A stretch of 64,000 nucleotides of DNA from Muribaculaceae bacterium. GTDB lineage: Bacteria; Bacteroidota; Bacteroidia; Bacteroidales; Muribaculaceae. The notes under the pieces were generated by a model. That model searched no databases and was not told the origin of the DNA. It saw nothing but the letters and a program-made list of their open reading frames with translations. Where the stretch lies: NCBI GenBank assembly GCA_022510405.1, contig JAFLTP010000001.1:1-64000 (forward strand). The letters are read 5' to 3'. Numbering within the stretch: position 1 is the first letter of the stretch; each line of letters opens with the position of its first letter. A program made the position numbers and the translations under genes. This document shows, piece by piece, positions 62,474-64,000 of the stretch.

Positions 62474-64000
62474 ATGAAACCTAAATATAATATCATAACC
62501 AAGAGTTTCGGCGTAATCGCCATCGCCCTCACGGGATTTGGTGCCGTATCTTGTGGTGACATGCTCGACCTGAAACCTCAGGGTGTGCTTTTCGCCGACC
62601 AAATTGGAGAAGAACAGGCAGTGGATCTCATGACATCGGCATATGCTACCTTGATGAACCATTATTTCGGCAACAATGAATCATTTGCAGGCCCTATCAA
62701 CAACTGGGTGATCGACCTTCGTTCTGACGATGCACTCAAAGGTGGTGGCGATGTGAATATGGAAGGCTATATGCACCAGCTTGAAATCGGTAACGTGCAA
62801 AGCGACAATGCCGTGATCAACTTTAAATGGCTCAACAACTATTTCTCTATCAGCCGTTGCAACACTGCAATCCAAACAATCGAATCTGCGGGTCAAATTG
62901 ATGAAGCCACTAAGGCGAGTTACATTGCTGAGATGAAGACTCTGAGAGCCTATTATTATTTCGATATGCTCCGTCTCTTCAAGAAATTCCCATATATCGA
63001 CGAAACAATGAATGCCTCTGAAATACCCGCCGGTAACAAGAGCCGTCAGGAAGTGGCAGCCCTTATCCGTCAGGATCTTCGGAACGCTTATGACGTGCTT
63101 CCGGAAACTCAACCTCAGGTGGGACGTTTCAACAAATACGTGGCAGCCGGTATATTGGCAAGAGTGGATCTTTTCACAGCCACTTCTGAATTCACCGACA
63201 ATGTGCAGGAAGTGTGGGCAGAAGCCGAGAAATATTGCGACTTTGTGATTAACAGTGGCAAATATGGTCTTTTCGACAGATTCCAGCAAATCTCCGACCC
63301 TCAAATGAATGATGGTGTGGAATCAGTGATGGCAGTGCATTTTTCATCAGCCAATTCTCCCAACATGTTTAACTTCAACAACTGTCTTAACTGTACATGG
63401 AGTGAAGGTAATCTTTATGGCAACGGTGATGACTTCTATCTCGGATCCCAAGACCTTGCCAATGCTTTCATGACAGATGCCGACGGACTTCCTTACCTCA
63501 ATGGTTACACCGGGAATGAGGTGATCGGTCGTCTTGACGGTGCGGAGGAAACTTTCCCGATCTATAAAGGCAATACCGACCCACGTTTTGACCTTACCTT
63601 CGGACGTATCGGCATGTACTGGCGCTCATATATGTATAATGAAAACTGGTGTAGAGCATATGATATTTACGGCCAGTTCTCAGGCAAGAAACCTTATCCT
63701 TCACCCGATAACCCTGCTGTGACTGTAGGTATCGTGCCTTGGGGTGCCAATACACTCAATTATATGATTATCCGTTATTCTGATATCCTTCTTATGAAGG
63801 CGGAAGCCATGGTGGAACAGAACAAAGACCTCAACAGTGCCATCACTTTGGTTAATCAGGTGCGTCAGAGAGCTTCCAATTCCATCGACCCAAGTTATGC
63901 TCCAATCGACCTCAATCCGTCGATAGTAGATTACAAGGTGGCTCAATACCCTATGACAGGATGGAATCAGCAAAATGCCCGCCAAGCCGTACGTTATGAA
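62474..64000 (+). CDS. SusD-like outer membrane lipoprotein (second), runs off the window
   Basis: Open from the ATG at 62474 to the last base (509 codons, no stop), so it is incomplete at the 3' end. Lipobox AVSC (Cys 27), then GDMLDLKPQGVLFADQ typical of SusD. EMKTLRAYYYFDMLRLFKKFP and YSDILLMKAEAMVEQNKDLNSAI are the conserved SusD motifs. It partners the second SusC in front of it. Its C-terminal end and any further enzymes lie beyond the window. Confidence 0.93.
   Translation, partial: MKPKYNIITKSFGVIAIALTGFGAVSCGDMLDLKPQGVLFADQIGEEQAVDLMTSAYATLMNHYFGNNESFAGPINNWVIDLRSDDALKGGGDVNMEGYMHQLEIGNVQSDNAVINFKWLNNYFSISRCNTAIQTIESAGQIDEATKASYIAEMKTLRAYYYFDMLRLFKKFPYIDETMNASEIPAGNKSRQEVAALIRQDLRNAYDVLPETQPQVGRFNKYVAAGILARVDLFTATSEFTDNVQEVWAEAEKYCDFVINSGKYGLFDRFQQISDPQMNDGVESVMAVHFSSANSPNMFNFNNCLNCTWSEGNLYGNGDDFYLGSQDLANAFMTDADGLPYLNGYTGNEVIGRLDGAEETFPIYKGNTDPRFDLTFGRIGMYWRSYMYNENWCRAYDIYGQFSGKKPYPSPDNPAVTVGIVPWGANTLNYMIIRYSDILLMKAEAMVEQNKDLNSAITLVNQVRQRASNSIDPSYAPIDLNPSIVDYKVAQYPMTGWNQQNARQAVRYE

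Overview
The window looks like a chromosomal segment of a member of the Bacteroidales (Bacteroidota). Reasons: SusC/SusD-type outer-membrane nutrient systems, promoters of the TAnnTTTG (-7) type, a complex I without NuoE/F/G, a fused NuoCD, an a-subunit (AtpB) with a long exported N-terminal extension, and A-rich leaders instead of strong Shine-Dalgarno sites. A Muribaculaceae-like gut organism is a reasonable guess, but the species cannot be fixed from the sequence alone.

Layout. 1-440: 3' end of a 23S rRNA gene, a 5S rRNA gene and its terminator, followed by two partial copies of the 5S core. 455-1201: a glycosyltransferase. 1278-8917 (minus strand): a complete efflux operon, padR - PspC-like membrane protein - ABC ATPase - two MacB/FtsX permeases - periplasmic adaptor - TolC, with a palindromic operator over the padR promoter. 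8960-10514: an AAA/DUF4143-type ATPase gene preceded by five copies of a short repeat spaced 33-35 bp apart, with a sixth copy after its stop codon.

10536-26784 (minus strand) is a visibly AT-rich accessory island and the most unusual part of the window. It encodes a divergent tubulin/FtsZ-like protein translationally coupled to a 1195-residue actin/Hsp70-fold ATPase. Around them are a divergent vWA lipoprotein, a Ser/Thr kinase with a membrane anchor, a small putative DNA-binding protein, several zinc-ribbon membrane proteins (one truncated), a TM2-domain protein, a coiled-coil membrane protein and small lipoproteins. Two of its genes are preceded by copies of the same leader RNA: promoter, conserved 60-nt core, variable hairpin, terminator. 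This looks like one envelope-associated system with two cytomotive or NTPase-fold proteins, and no function can be assigned from sequence.

26927-30997: lepA, a bcp-type peroxiredoxin, a thioredoxin-like gene and an outer-membrane-associated CarbopepD_reg protein. 31106-49323 (minus): one continuous run of 18 energy genes, in which the whole ATP synthase operon (atpDCBEFHAG) lies between nuoH and nuoI of the complex I operon. Electron input to this complex I must come from something other than the NADH module.

49406-64000: a fructan utilisation locus. It has a GH32 enzyme, a surface glycan-binding lipoprotein, SusD and SusC on the minus strand, and a transmembrane one-component regulator (periplasmic sugar-binding domain, TM, AraC DNA-binding domain). 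A second SusC/SusD pair is divergent on the plus strand, and its SusD runs off the window end. Intergenic regions carry families of 7-bp and 8-bp degenerate tandem repeats throughout. I saw no tRNA, CRISPR array, transposase or integrase.
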